Assembly (NCBI GenBank): GCA_964608025.1
Contig: CAZSLO010000023.1
Location: forward strand, 62,001 to 126,000
From: CAZSLO01 sp964608025
Lineage (GTDB): Bacteria > Chloroflexota > Dehalococcoidia > Lucifugimonadales > CAJWER01
Direction: 5' to 3'
DNA length: 64,000 bases
Both the position numbers and the translations under genes were made by a program. Numbering within the stretch: position 1 is the first letter of the stretch; every line of letters starts with the position of its first letter. The notes under the pieces were generated by a model. The model saw only the letters and a program-made list of their open reading frames with translations, did not search any database and was not told where the DNA came from. Below, in pieces: positions 45,197-53,475 of this stretch.

Positions 45197-46113
45197 AGGT
45201 TTTCTAGGCCTCTTCCGGTCAATTTCAGAAAAACATCCTCGAGATTGCTAGGCCGATATTTAACTTCATAGCCGTCAAATAAATCGGGATCTATAGGATA
45301 TTCACTAAGAGCCCCGAAAACAGATATCGAATATCCGTTGTTTATTACGTCTTTACCTAGGGCTGATAGGTCTCGGATCAATTTTTGCGTGTTCCCAATG
45401 CTTGTCTGAACCTCGTAGATGTATTCTCCTGCGTGGTCTTTTATAAGATTTGTTGGCTCATCTTCAGCTAGGATTTGACCTTTATCCATCATCACTAGTC
45501 GATCACATAAATATGCCGCTTCCTCCATGTAATGAGTCGAGAGTAGAATGGTAATGTCTTGGGCCTTGAGATAATTTAGCCTTTCCCAAACTAGGCGTCG
45601 GCCGTGGGGATCAAGTCCAGTAGTAGGCTCATCTAAAACTAGCAGTGAAGGCTGATGAAGCAATGCCCTTGCAATAAGCAGTCTCCGTCGCATTCCGCCG
45701 GATAATTCATCCGGCGTACTTTTGACATACTTCTCTAGGCCAAAAAGATTGAGTAAATCCAACGCTTTGCACTCCGCCCGCTCTTTTGGCAAATTGTGGT
45801 AACGAGCGAAGGAGATCAAGTTCTGAAATACGTCTAGCCCAGGGTCGATACTGTCTGACTGAGAAACAACGCCAATAGTTTTTTTAATTTCTCTACGGTT
45901 GTGGGTGACATCCATTCCTGACACAAGGAGTGAACCACTGGATATCGGCGAGACACAAGAGATCATTTTCATGGTACTTGTTTTACCCGCTCCATTTGGT
46001 CCGAGGAACCCAAAACACTCGCCTCGACTAACTTTGAAGTCAATTCCGTTGACCGCAACGATTCCGTCGTATCTCTTGACGAGGTTAGAGGCGATGATAG
46101 GAATAGGATCCAA
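45193..46113 (-). CDS. ABC transporter ATP-binding protein (DrrA/NodI-like)
   Basis: The 306-aa ATPase has Walker A 'GPNGAGKTSTMK', the signature 'LSGGMRRRL', Walker B 'LLVLDEPTTGLDP' and switch His in 'STHYMEEA'. A ~80-residue C-terminal extension follows, as in DrrA-type drug-export ATPases. The start codon is TTG with GGGAG about 11 nt upstream. It is divergent from rpmH. Confidence 0.9.
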   Translation of the reverse strand: MDPIPIIASNLVKRYDGIVAVNGIDFKVSRGECFGFLGPNGAGKTSTMKMISCVSPISSGSLLVSGMDVTHNRREIKKTIGVVSQSDSIDPGLDVFQNLISFARYHNLPKERAECKALDLLNLFGLEKYVKSTPDELSGGMRRRLLIARALLHQPSLLVLDEPTTGLDPHGRRLVWERLNYLKAQDITILLSTHYMEEAAYLCDRLVMMDKGQILAEDEPTNLIKDHAGEYIYEVQTSIGNTQKLIRDLSALGKDVINNGYSISVFGALSEYPIDPDLFDGYEVKYRPSNLEDVFLKLTGRGLENL

Positions 46114-46239
46114 TTACCCATTTCTCCCTTTAACGTAGTTTCAAGTCCAACCACGATTAGCTGGCTGGGATACTATTGTACAGCTACATATAGTGGGACG
46201 AGGTTTACTATCCTGGGCCAGCCGATACGCACAATTAAA

Positions 46240-46269
46240 TTGACACTTTCAAACAGCCAATGCAATAAT
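46240..46269 (+). promoter_or_regulatory. Sigma70-type promoter for rpmH operon
   Basis: A perfect TTGACA (46240-46245) is 18 nt from AATAAT (46264-46269, 5 of 6 matches), ending 19 nt before the rpmH ATG. An AGGTGGAG ribosome site lies between. Confidence 0.65.
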
Positions 46270-46288
46270 TTAACTAGGTGGAGCTACT

Positions 46289-46426
46289 ATGCCTAAGAGA
46301 ACATATCAACCTAAGAAACGGCGACGAGCCCGTGTTCATGGATTCAGGTCCAGAATGAGCAGCCGTGGTGGAAGACGAGTGCTGAAGCGGAGAATGTTCA
46401 AGGGTCGTACTCGGCTATCTGTCTAA
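46289..46426 (+). CDS. rpmH: 50S ribosomal protein L34
   Basis: The 45-codon gene encodes a very basic peptide beginning MPKRTYQPKKRRRARVHGF and ending with GRTRLSV, the L34 pattern. 'RMSSRGGRRVLKRRM' is the conserved centre. AGGTGGAG precedes the ATG. As in most bacteria it is followed by rnpA, here 56 nt away. It was found by reading the sequence, being too short for a length filter. Confidence 0.97.
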   Translation: MPKRTYQPKKRRRARVHGFRSRMSSRGGRRVLKRRMFKGRTRLSV

Positions 46427-46482
46427 GGAATAGACAATTCCTTGGTTGCTCTCAGCCATTTTCTATAAGCGCAGACATACGT

Positions 46483-46848
46483 ATGGGGAATTCCTCTATG
46501 CGCAAGGATCGCAGCCTCACTAACCCAAGGGATTTTGCGGCCTTGCGAAATTACGGTCGTAGTTGGTCGGATCGGTTTATAGTTATGGTTGTTCGGCCTA
46601 ATTTCCTTGATAACAATAGAATAGGCCTATCGGTGAGTAAGAAAATAGGCAAGGCGGTGGTTCGTAATCGTATTAGGCGGAGACTTCGAGAGGCCATGCG
46701 ACAACTCAATCTACGAGGAGGGTGGGATATCTTGCTTATTGCAAGGAAAGAATCTCCTAAGGCGGATTTTCAAACGCTTAAATCTTCTGTAAGTACTTTG
46801 TGTGGTCGTGCCCGGCTGGTTAACATATCTCCGCCCCGGATTGAATAA
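46483..46848 (+). CDS. rnpA: Ribonuclease P protein component
   Basis: The 121-aa basic protein has the RnpA signature 'RIGLSVSKKIGKAVVRNRIRRRLREAMR' region (residues ~46-75; the RNR box is 'KAVVRNRIRRRLRE'). It assists RNase P RNA in maturing tRNA 5' ends. The N-terminus 'LTNPRDFAALRNYGRSW' is typical. An ATG at 46498 (MRKDRSL...) fits the family start equally well; neither has a clear ribosome site. Confidence 0.95.
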   Translation: MGNSSMRKDRSLTNPRDFAALRNYGRSWSDRFIVMVVRPNFLDNNRIGLSVSKKIGKAVVRNRIRRRLREAMRQLNLRGGWDILLIARKESPKADFQTLKSSVSTLCGRARLVNISPPRIE

Positions 46849-46856
46849 GGTATTGC

Positions 46857-47066
46857 ATGCGTACTATATCACTGGCAATGATCCGTATTTATCAATCGGC
46901 CATCTCCCCTTACATAAGTGGGTATTGTCGCCACGATCCAAGCTGTTCGAGATACACATATGAGGCCATCTATAGGTACGGTTTCTTGAAGGGATCCAAG
47001 CTTGGTGTTGGTCGAATTACTCGGTGTCATCCTTTAGGGACCAGTGGATATGATCCGATCCCATAA
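46857..47066 (+). CDS. yidD: Membrane protein insertion efficiency factor YidD
   Basis: The 69-aa protein matches YidD: 'IRIYQSAISPYI', 'CRHDPSCSRYTYEAI' and 'GRITRCHPLG..GYDP'. YidD associates with the inner membrane via an amphipathic helix and aids YidC-dependent insertion. It starts 8 nt after rnpA. Three cysteines are conserved. Length is slightly short but complete. Confidence 0.96.
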   Translation: MRTISLAMIRIYQSAISPYISGYCRHDPSCSRYTYEAIYRYGFLKGSKLGVGRITRCHPLGTSGYDPIP

Positions 47067-47142
47067 GAATCGGACAGTATAGTGAAAACAATAATACCTG
47101 TAATATTAAAAAGCCCGGTTAAATTTTTTCCCTTACAACGGT

Positions 47143-48258
47143 GTGCAATTGCGACATAGTGTCCAGGCCCTCCTAATAGCTGTAGCGATGTTTTCATACG
47201 CGTCTATCGGGTGTACTGGGGTAGGCCAACCTGAAGGCTGGTCGGCTGCGGTAATAGATGATGGGAAGGCATATATCGGCACCATGGATGGAGATTTTAG
47301 GGCAATTGATCTGGAGACTGGTGCGACCATCTGGAAATACGATTTATCTGGTGATGAAAACAGGAAGGCTGTTTATGGTTCTCCGGCTTTGTATAGTGGG
47401 ACAGTGTTCTTTGGGGGATACGATGGTGTCCTTTATGCCATCAAGCAGAATGGCGAGTTGTTGTGGGACAGGGAAGTTGGAGATGCTTCGCCGATAGTTG
47501 GCGGTACCATTGTCGATAAAGGCCGAGTTTTGGTGGGATCATCAGACGGGGGTTTATATTCATTCGATGCCGCCAACGGATCTTTGGAATGGAGTTTCTT
47601 TACTGAAGACAGGATCTGGTCGACACCAACTGTAGCGGATGGAGTAGTGTATTTTGGTTCGTTGGACCACAAGCTATATGCGGTGGGAGTGGAAGATGGA
47701 GAAGAGTTATGGAGTTTTCATACCAACGGTGGGGTGACTGCGAAACCTCTGATAGTCGACGGTAAAGTATATATTGGGTCATTCTCCAGCATATTCTATG
47801 CGATCGATGCAAAGACCGGCATAGAGGATTGGCGATTCGAAGATGCCGGTAACTGGTTTTGGGGAGGTGCTGTAAGCGCCAATGGCAAAGTTTTCGCACC
47901 GTCCTTAGATGGAAATATCTATGCATTAAGTGATCGCTCGGGCGATCTGATTTGGTCTCTTTCGACAGGCGGGCCTGTGATCGGTTCGCCTGGCATTGTA
48001 TCTGATCGGCTAGTGTCTGCGTCGACAGATGGCCGAGTACGACTAGTTGATTTGACTGACGGCACCGATGTTCGCTCATGCGACATCGGGTCTAAAATCA
48101 GATCTTCAATTACTGTGCACGATGAGGTTATTCTTATCTCTGCGACTGATCACTCAATTCGTGCGCTAGCTGCCACAGCAAGTGGGGCTGATGAGAAATG
48201 GGCACATTTCTCGAATCGTGAAAGACCTGTTGCTACTGGTGAAGAGAAGGCATGCTGA
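47143..48258 (+). CDS. PQQ-like beta-propeller lipoprotein (BamB-like)
   Basis: The 371-aa protein has a signal peptide with a lipobox ending at C24 ('SIGC'), so it is likely a membrane-anchored extracytoplasmic lipoprotein. Seven repeats of ~40 residues follow the PQQ/BamB pattern 'G.vY.gs.dg.lYAid..tG...W', for example 'GVVYFGSLDHKLYAV' and 'GKVYIGSFSSIFYAI', enough for one propeller. The start is GTG without a strong ribosome site. It sits between yidD and yidC, normally neighbours, on the same strand. A scaffold role in membrane or envelope protein assembly is inferred from BamB and the context. Quinoprotein enzyme activity is unlikely given the size. Confidence 0.82.
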   Translation: MQLRHSVQALLIAVAMFSYASIGCTGVGQPEGWSAAVIDDGKAYIGTMDGDFRAIDLETGATIWKYDLSGDENRKAVYGSPALYSGTVFFGGYDGVLYAIKQNGELLWDREVGDASPIVGGTIVDKGRVLVGSSDGGLYSFDAANGSLEWSFFTEDRIWSTPTVADGVVYFGSLDHKLYAVGVEDGEELWSFHTNGGVTAKPLIVDGKVYIGSFSSIFYAIDAKTGIEDWRFEDAGNWFWGGAVSANGKVFAPSLDGNIYALSDRSGDLIWSLSTGGPVIGSPGIVSDRLVSASTDGRVRLVDLTDGTDVRSCDIGSKIRSSITVHDEVILISATDHSIRALAATASGADEKWAHFSNRERPVATGEEKAC

Positions 48259-48286
48259 ACACTTCGTATCTAAATAGGCGGAAACA

Positions 48287-49240
48287 TTGGAGATATTAGG
48301 CGATGCTTGGAACGAGGTGATCATTCGCCCAATGATCAACAGCCTTGTGCTGTTATATTCGATTTTCTTCTCGAATTTTGGCATAGCGATTATTCTTTTC
48401 ACAGTCATAATTAGGTTGGCTATGGTGCCGCTTACTATCAGGCAAAGTCGATCTATGAAAGCGATGACAGCTATCCAGCCTCTTATGAAAGATATTCAGG
48501 AGAGGTACAAAAATGACCGGCAGAGATTATCCCAAGAGACAATGAAGCTTTATCGGGATAATGGGGTAAATCCGATCGGATGTCTTGGCCCGCTCGTGGT
48601 CCAAATGCCTATATTCCTAGGACTATTCTGGGCACTTAGAGGAACACTACCGTCGACACCTGAAAGATTGGCGGATCTCGCAAAGCACCTATATGCATGG
48701 CTTCCAATCGTACATGAAGCTGTGCCGCTCGAAGGCGATTTTATGTGGATGGACTTGGCAGAATTCTCTAGTGCGAATCCCATGCCGTTCCTGTTACCGT
48801 TCTTAGTAGGTTTGTCGATGTTTGTTATGCAAAAAATGACCACCATGCCGTCGGCTACAGCACAACAGGAACAGACAAACAGGATGATGCTTTGGCTTAT
48901 GCCGGGAATGTTCGGGGTTTTCACCCTTAGCTTTGAGGCTGGTTTAGCTCTCTACTGGATTGTATCGAACATAGTGGGTATAGTGATCCAAGGATTTGTA
49001 ACTGGATGGGATCCCCTTTCTAACTTATCGAAGACCATTTTCAACCTTGGGCGATCTTCAACGTTGGAGGCGCCGCCAAATAATGAACTTCCGGAAAATC
49101 CGGATGCGACCTCTTTAGCCGAGGAGTCAGAAACTAATGGCAATGATAGAGATAACAGGCAAAACGACAGAAGAGGCAATCGAAATCGCTCTAAAGGAGC
49201 TAGAGGCAGAACGTCAAGACGTCGAAATCGACGTCGTTAG
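48287..49240 (+). CDS. yidC: Membrane protein insertase YidC (Oxa1 family)
   Basis: The 317-aa protein is the short, Gram-positive-type YidC without the large periplasmic domain. 'NFGIAIILFTVIIRLAMVPLTIRQSRSMKAM' (residues ~27-57) includes the first core helix and its hydrophilic-groove arginine; 'GPLVVQMPIFLGLFWALRGTL' and the last helices follow. The C-terminal ~35 residues are extremely basic (14 Arg) and overlap the jag gene. The start is TTG, giving MEILGDAWN, which matches the family start, with AGGCGG 7 nt upstream. There is no lipobox near the start. Confidence 0.94.
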   Translation: MEILGDAWNEVIIRPMINSLVLLYSIFFSNFGIAIILFTVIIRLAMVPLTIRQSRSMKAMTAIQPLMKDIQERYKNDRQRLSQETMKLYRDNGVNPIGCLGPLVVQMPIFLGLFWALRGTLPSTPERLADLAKHLYAWLPIVHEAVPLEGDFMWMDLAEFSSANPMPFLLPFLVGLSMFVMQKMTTMPSATAQQEQTNRMMLWLMPGMFGVFTLSFEAGLALYWIVSNIVGIVIQGFVTGWDPLSNLSKTIFNLGRSSTLEAPPNNELPENPDATSLAEESETNGNDRDNRQNDRRGNRNRSKGARGRTSRRRNRRR

Positions 49241-49778
49241 TAAGGGTAAACCCGGGATACTGGGCATTGGTTCCGAACCTGCCAAGGTAAGAGTCACGGT
49301 TCTCGAGAAGACCTCAGATTTAGTGCGGATAACTACAGAAGTCCTCCAGGAATTATTAAAACGCGTTTCAGCAGAGGTTACGATCACTCTGAAACAAGCG
49401 CACAGAGAAGATGTTGGTGGCCCGGTATTTGATATTGATGGTGAAGATGCAGGCTTGCTTATCGGTAGACGTGGTGAGACGTTGAGGGCGCTCCAATTTA
49501 TGGTCAATTCCCTAGTTTCACGCAGGATGGAAGAGCGGGTAAATATCTTAGTTGATGTCGCAGGGTATCAACAACGTCGGCATGATTTTCTTACGACATT
49601 GGCTGCAAGGATCGCTAAAACAGTTGGTTCGAGTGGTCGACCGATAGCACTAGAACCAATGCCACCAAATGAACGTCGGATTGTCCATCTCTCACTTGCA
49701 GATTATGGGAGAGTCAAGACCAGCAGTACTGGTGTTGGTGAGGAACGTAAGGTGGTTGTAGAGCCTAATGTTGAATAA
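49137..49778 (+). CDS. jag: RNA-binding protein Jag/KhpB (Jag-N, KH, R3H)
   Basis: The 213-aa protein has Jag-N (residues ~1-50, 'IEITGKTTEEAIEIAL...GKPGILGIGSEPAKVRV' pattern), a KH domain around 'DAGLLIGRRGETLRALQFMVNSL' (~100-125) and an R3H domain with 'PNERRIVHLSL' (~178-188). KhpB binds mRNA and affects cell elongation and division in Gram-positives. GAGGAG lies 10 nt before the ATG at 49137; a second ATG at 49143 is possible. The gene overlaps yidC by 104 nt in another frame, much longer than usual. Confidence 0.94.
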   Translation: MAMIEITGKTTEEAIEIALKELEAERQDVEIDVVSKGKPGILGIGSEPAKVRVTVLEKTSDLVRITTEVLQELLKRVSAEVTITLKQAHREDVGGPVFDIDGEDAGLLIGRRGETLRALQFMVNSLVSRRMEERVNILVDVAGYQQRRHDFLTTLAARIAKTVGSSGRPIALEPMPPNERRIVHLSLADYGRVKTSSTGVGEERKVVVEPNVE

Positions 49779-49808
49779 CCACTATTATTATAATTAAGGG
49801 TTATACAT

Positions 49809-50618
49809 GTGACCCCTGAGTTATTGGCTATTGGTCACGTTACCAATGATATTTCCGAAAATCATACAATTATTGGTGGATCATCTTCATATGCGGCAAT
49901 CACGGCTTCAAGATTAGGACTTACTACCGCTATCGTAACTAGCGCTCGTCCTGATGTGGCAGATAAATTGTCCATTGACTATCACTTAGTCCCATCGGTG
50001 TCCACTACTACCTTTCGCAACGTCTACCAAGATGGGAAAAGAACACAGTCTGTAGAAACCGTTGCGCATCGCATTGGTGTGAATGACGTTCCTGCTGAGT
50101 GGCGAACTGCACCTATTGTTCTCCTCGCACCAGTAGCAGGCGAAATTGATTATGAGGTAGCTCGGATTTTTCCTGAGTCATTGGTGGTGGTTTTACTTCA
50201 AGGATGGCTTAGAGATTGGAACGATAAGGGGATAATCTCTCCTCGCCAGTGGAATGGCTTGGAGGTCCTCCCATATGTGGATGCGGCAGTGGTGTCTACA
50301 GAGGACCCAGTTAATTGCCGAGAAATTGATATTTGGGCCCAGACGGTCCCATCTCTTATAGTTACAAATGGAGAAAATGGGGCTAGGCTTCACACAAGGG
50401 ATATATGGCACAAGGTCCCTTCTTTTGATGCCGAAGAGATTGATCCAACGGGAGCAGGTGACGTTTTTGGAACTGCATACGCAGCCAGGTTTTTCGAGAC
50501 TGGTGATGAATTGAAATCAGCTCTGTTTGCCAGTGCTGCTGCGAGTATATCCGTCCGAGGAAAAGGCCTTACTGCGATACCTGTTAGGGAGAAGATTGAT
50601 CGTTTACTTGGACAATAG
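49809..50618 (+). CDS. PfkB-family carbohydrate/nucleoside kinase
   Basis: The 269-aa protein is a ribokinase-fold kinase. 'IIGGSSSYAAITASRLGL' (~21-38) is the N-terminal glycine motif and 'DPTGAGDVFGTAYAARF' (~215) contains the catalytic Asp and anion hole. It lacks the usual longer lid, so it is at the short end of the family. The start is GTG with an AAGGG site 9 nt upstream. It follows jag by 30 nt. Substrate is unknown; similar proteins are annotated as sugar or inositol kinases without proof. Confidence 0.82.
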   Translation: MTPELLAIGHVTNDISENHTIIGGSSSYAAITASRLGLTTAIVTSARPDVADKLSIDYHLVPSVSTTTFRNVYQDGKRTQSVETVAHRIGVNDVPAEWRTAPIVLLAPVAGEIDYEVARIFPESLVVVLLQGWLRDWNDKGIISPRQWNGLEVLPYVDAAVVSTEDPVNCREIDIWAQTVPSLIVTNGENGARLHTRDIWHKVPSFDAEEIDPTGAGDVFGTAYAARFFETGDELKSALFASAAASISVRGKGLTAIPVREKIDRLLGQ

Positions 50619-50857
50619 GTAAAAATATCATCTAAGATTTGTCTGGTGACAATATAAAACTCTTTTGGGCCTGTTGCCAATTGGCTTATGAGATGGCCGT
50701 GATCAGCAAAGCTGATTTATAGTCTTATGGAGATCAGAAAGCAGGGTAATATACATACTTCAACATTGGCTAGATCGTATATTGCATCTTACCATGCTGA
50801 CCGGTCTTTTAGAGCCGTACAACAGGACTATAGTTCAAGGGATGGAGAATTTAGGAG

Positions 50858-51937
50858 ATGACATCGATGTCGAACAAAGATATCCCATTCGCAGCGGGGG
50901 TCGTCGGCAGCCTGCCTCGACCGCAGGCAGTAGTTGACATGCTGCCTCTCCATCCGGGTGAAGAATCCGCAATAGCAGCAAGATCTAGGCAGATCGATTC
51001 GGCTGTTAGTTACGCAATTGCTCTCCAAGAAACAGCTGGTTTGGACCAGATAAGCGATGGAGAATGGCGACGCCATGCCTACACACATATCATCGCTGAT
51101 ATTGCCACCGGTTTCTCGGCCGATGATCGTGAGAAGCCTAGGCGATGGGGTATCACCATAACAGAGCCTATGGAAATTCGCGATTCAGGTCTGGCCGCCC
51201 GAGAAGCCCAATACTTGGTGAATTCTACTGATCGTATGACCAAGGTATGTCTACCATCCCCATATTTGCTAGGAGAACGGCTTTGGGAGAAGGAGTGGTC
51301 TTCTAAGGCGTATCCAACGCGGGATTCTTTCATAGATGCGCTTGTCCCTATTTTACGTAGAGAGATAAATGCGCTTGTGGATACTGGTGTGACCGTGATT
51401 CAGATAGATGAGCCTCATCTGTGTGTATTAGTTGACCCGGATATAAGAAATAGATTTGTTGATCCTCAATATGAGATGGATCTGGCTGCGGATAAGATTA
51501 ACGAGGTCATTTCCGGCATTAATGGTGTTCGGTTAGCCTTGCATCTTTGCCGCAGAAATTGGGGACGGTCTGGCTGGGGTGCCAGGGGAGGATACGGTCC
51601 TATCATAGAGACTATGAAGAAGATTGAGGTCGATCAGTATGTGATGGAGTTCAGCATACCGGCTGCAGGGGATGTTGCTATATTAAAAGAGTTGCCCGAA
51701 GATTCGCTTATCGGTCTTGGTGCTGTTGAGTGTCGATTCGAACATATTGATACTCCTGAAGAGATAGTCGACAGGGTCGAAGAGGCTTTGAAATACATCG
51801 AGCCTGAACGGATCAGCCTTAATCCTGACTGTGGCTTCTCTCCTGGACGTATAGCATACGCGCCCTTGGAAGAGGCCTATTCCAAGCTAAGGAACGAGAC
51901 AGAGGCTGCAAGACGGCTAAGGGATAAGTATGCTTAG
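50858..51937 (+). CDS. Cobalamin-independent methionine synthase-like protein (MetE C-terminal type)
   Basis: The 359-aa protein is a single-barrel MetE/UROD-type methyltransferase. Zinc ligands expected for MetE are visible: HxC in 'LALHLCRRNWG', Glu in 'VMEFS' and Cys in 'NPDCGFSPGR'. 'GSLPRP', 'SDGEWRR' and 'IQIDEPHL' are family signatures. It lacks the N-terminal half of full-length MetE, so it resembles archaeal-type or methylcobalamin/corrinoid-dependent single-domain members; the methyl donor is uncertain. Two ATGs, 50858 and 50867, are possible; an AGGAG abuts the first and is 9 nt from the second. No SAM riboswitch is seen in the 239 nt upstream. Confidence 0.85.
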   Translation: MTSMSNKDIPFAAGVVGSLPRPQAVVDMLPLHPGEESAIAARSRQIDSAVSYAIALQETAGLDQISDGEWRRHAYTHIIADIATGFSADDREKPRRWGITITEPMEIRDSGLAAREAQYLVNSTDRMTKVCLPSPYLLGERLWEKEWSSKAYPTRDSFIDALVPILRREINALVDTGVTVIQIDEPHLCVLVDPDIRNRFVDPQYEMDLAADKINEVISGINGVRLALHLCRRNWGRSGWGARGGYGPIIETMKKIEVDQYVMEFSIPAAGDVAILKELPEDSLIGLGAVECRFEHIDTPEEIVDRVEEALKYIEPERISLNPDCGFSPGRIAYAPLEEAYSKLRNETEAARRLRDKYA

Positions 51938-52133
51938 TAGCGCTCCCTTTATGGCGTCCAGCGATGGAGAAACTAGGAGATCCTTTGCTGGCAAATTTTC
52001 AGGATGTGCTGTTTTTGGATTGACGAAAACTTAAGGCCAAGTTTTAGATTGGTTGGTTATCAAACAGGCTGATTTTGAGAACGACCGTTGGATACCAAAC
52101 TGGCCTCCCTTGGGAAATAGGCTTTTTGGGTCG

Positions 52134-52346
52134 TTATCGTGGGCGAGGAGAGTGGTTGGCTCCACTTGCGATCGGTTCGTTGAGATATACATCGCCGTTG
52201 CGTATTTTGATATTGAAGCCACAGTCTGGATTACTACAAACCCAGGCCTTGTAGTGTAAAGAAGCTCCTTGGCCTCCGAAATCGGATAGTGGCAATAGGC
52301 TTCCATTCTCACATCCCCGGCATTCTGGCCAGCTATAGTTCGCCAA
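52134..52346 (-). CDS. Small zinc-ribbon protein
   Basis: The 70-aa reading frame has CxxC ('ECRGC', residues ~8-11) and a second pair ('VCSNPDCGF', ~37-42), consistent with one zinc ribbon. It also has aromatic and charged residues arranged like a real small protein. The start is TTG at 52346 with a GGAGG 7 nt upstream; an in-frame TTG at 52379 would add 11 residues. It lies between the MetE-like gene and thpR, and a plus-strand frame across the same DNA has no recognisable features. Function is unknown. Confidence 0.6.
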   Translation of the reverse strand: MANYSWPECRGCENGSLLPLSDFGGQGASLHYKAWVCSNPDCGFNIKIRNGDVYLNEPIASGANHSPRPR

Positions 52347-52433
52347 TCTAGATCCTCCGATTTTATTTATTGGTTCCAATTATCTAGTATTAAGTTTGCA
52401 CTAATCACTAATATAGTAACAGGAAGACCAATA

Positions 52434-53060
52434 TCAAAGAATCTTGGCGAAGATAGATCTTGATCGAGGTATATATTCAGATCCTCTAGGACTAAGGATA
52501 CTTTGGACAAGAGTAATCGATTTTACTGGGATCGCGATCTTGCTGATGGACGTACTTGTGCCAATTTGTTTCAAGCTTTGGAGATGATCAGGTGAAAGTC
52601 TATGGGCTTTGAAACGAGCTATCGTCAGATGTGGGTGATAAGGACGTTTATCAATCGGAAATCCAAGGTTGGCTAGTCCGGAATCGAGGTCTTTCTTGAG
52701 GGCTGTAAGTCGACCTGATTCATCCCTTATTCGAGCCCAGAATATACGAGGTCGTTGGGGATCGGGGAGTGCCATTATATTTCCGGTCATGAGTTCGAAT
52801 GCCGGATGAGTTTCTGTAACTTGGTCCATTACCCCAGCTATATCTCCAACTAGAGATTCTGGGGAATTCCCGATGAACTTCAAAGTGAGATGTATGGTAC
52901 TGGACCTAGCAACACGCAATCCGGCAATATCAGCTTGACGAAGATAGCGCAAAGATTTTTCAAGATCTCCAATAATCTCGTCCGACAGGTCTATTGCGAT
53001 GAAGGCCCTAACAACTGGATCTATCGATCGTTCAGTTGGGAGGGACATATTTGATTCCAT
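52434..53060 (-). CDS. thpR: RNA 2',3'-cyclic phosphodiesterase
   Basis: The 208-aa protein is a 2H phosphoesterase. The two HxTx motifs are 'HLTLKF' (~residue 54) and 'HLTIARFK' (~141). 'VRAFIAIDLSDEI' is the usual N-terminus of ThpR/LigT. The enzyme hydrolyses 2',3'-cyclic phosphate ends of RNA to 2'-phosphate; its cellular target is not well defined. It is a single gene on its strand with a 152-nt gap to the divergent neighbour. Confidence 0.92.
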   Translation of the reverse strand: MESNMSLPTERSIDPVVRAFIAIDLSDEIIGDLEKSLRYLRQADIAGLRVARSSTIHLTLKFIGNSPESLVGDIAGVMDQVTETHPAFELMTGNIMALPDPQRPRIFWARIRDESGRLTALKKDLDSGLANLGFPIDKRPYHPHLTIARFKAHRLSPDHLQSLKQIGTSTSISKIAIPVKSITLVQSILSPRGSEYIPRSRSIFAKIL

Positions 53061-53213
53061 AGATCAGTGGCCATTCTTTGATTTTTGGGAAGTAAAAATT
53101 GCTGATGCGGGGAAATAGTCAGGGTGATATTTGTAATGGTCTATTGCTGAGTTGGATCTCCGATGCAATAATTGGACACGATTCTAACGCTTGTTTAACT
53201 GGAAAAACAGTAA

Positions 53214-53474
53214 GTGGCCAACGATGAAATAATCGGCATGCAAGACATGCATGTGATTTATCAGGTAACTGATCTTTTCGGGATCGACCGGGAGACTATC
53301 AGTGTCCCTCTTGATAAAAATGGAGAGGGGTCTATTGTCATGCAGAAAGATGGAATTCTAGAAATCATTGTACCTGTAGAAAAAGCTTTCAGAGATTGGC
53401 CAACAAGACTCAGGGAAGCACTTCTAGACCTCGGGTACACGGAACAGGATGATTTGGAAGAATGGAATAGCTGA
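53214..53474 (+). CDS. Uncharacterised 86-aa acidic protein
   Basis: The short reading frame starts with GTG and ends one base before the ATG of the FIST gene, so the two are probably co-translated. The predicted protein is acidic, with a beta-strand-like first half ('MHVIYQVTDLFG', 'ISVPLDK') and an amphipathic C-terminal helix ending in a Glu/Asp-rich tail. I do not recognise a family. The frame looks coding because it is uninterrupted, well balanced in composition and tightly placed. Confidence 0.6.
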   Translation: MANDEIIGMQDMHVIYQVTDLFGIDRETISVPLDKNGEGSIVMQKDGILEIIVPVEKAFRDWPTRLREALLDLGYTEQDDLEEWNS

Positions 53475-53475
53475 C

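Noticed and set aside
46114..46288. Possible replication origin beside rpmH
   Set aside because: rpmH is often next to dnaA and oriC, but there is no dnaA, no cluster of TTATCCACA-like boxes and no AT-rich unwinding block here. The upstream neighbour is an ABC exporter.
50619..50857. SAM or cobalamin riboswitch before the MetE-like gene
   Set aside because: None of the conserved SAM-I, SAM-II or B12-box sequences are present in the 239-nt gap.
52053..52259. Plus-strand 68-codon frame opposite the zinc ribbon
   Set aside because: It has no family-like features and no ribosome site, while the opposite strand encodes paired cysteines after a well-placed GGAGG.
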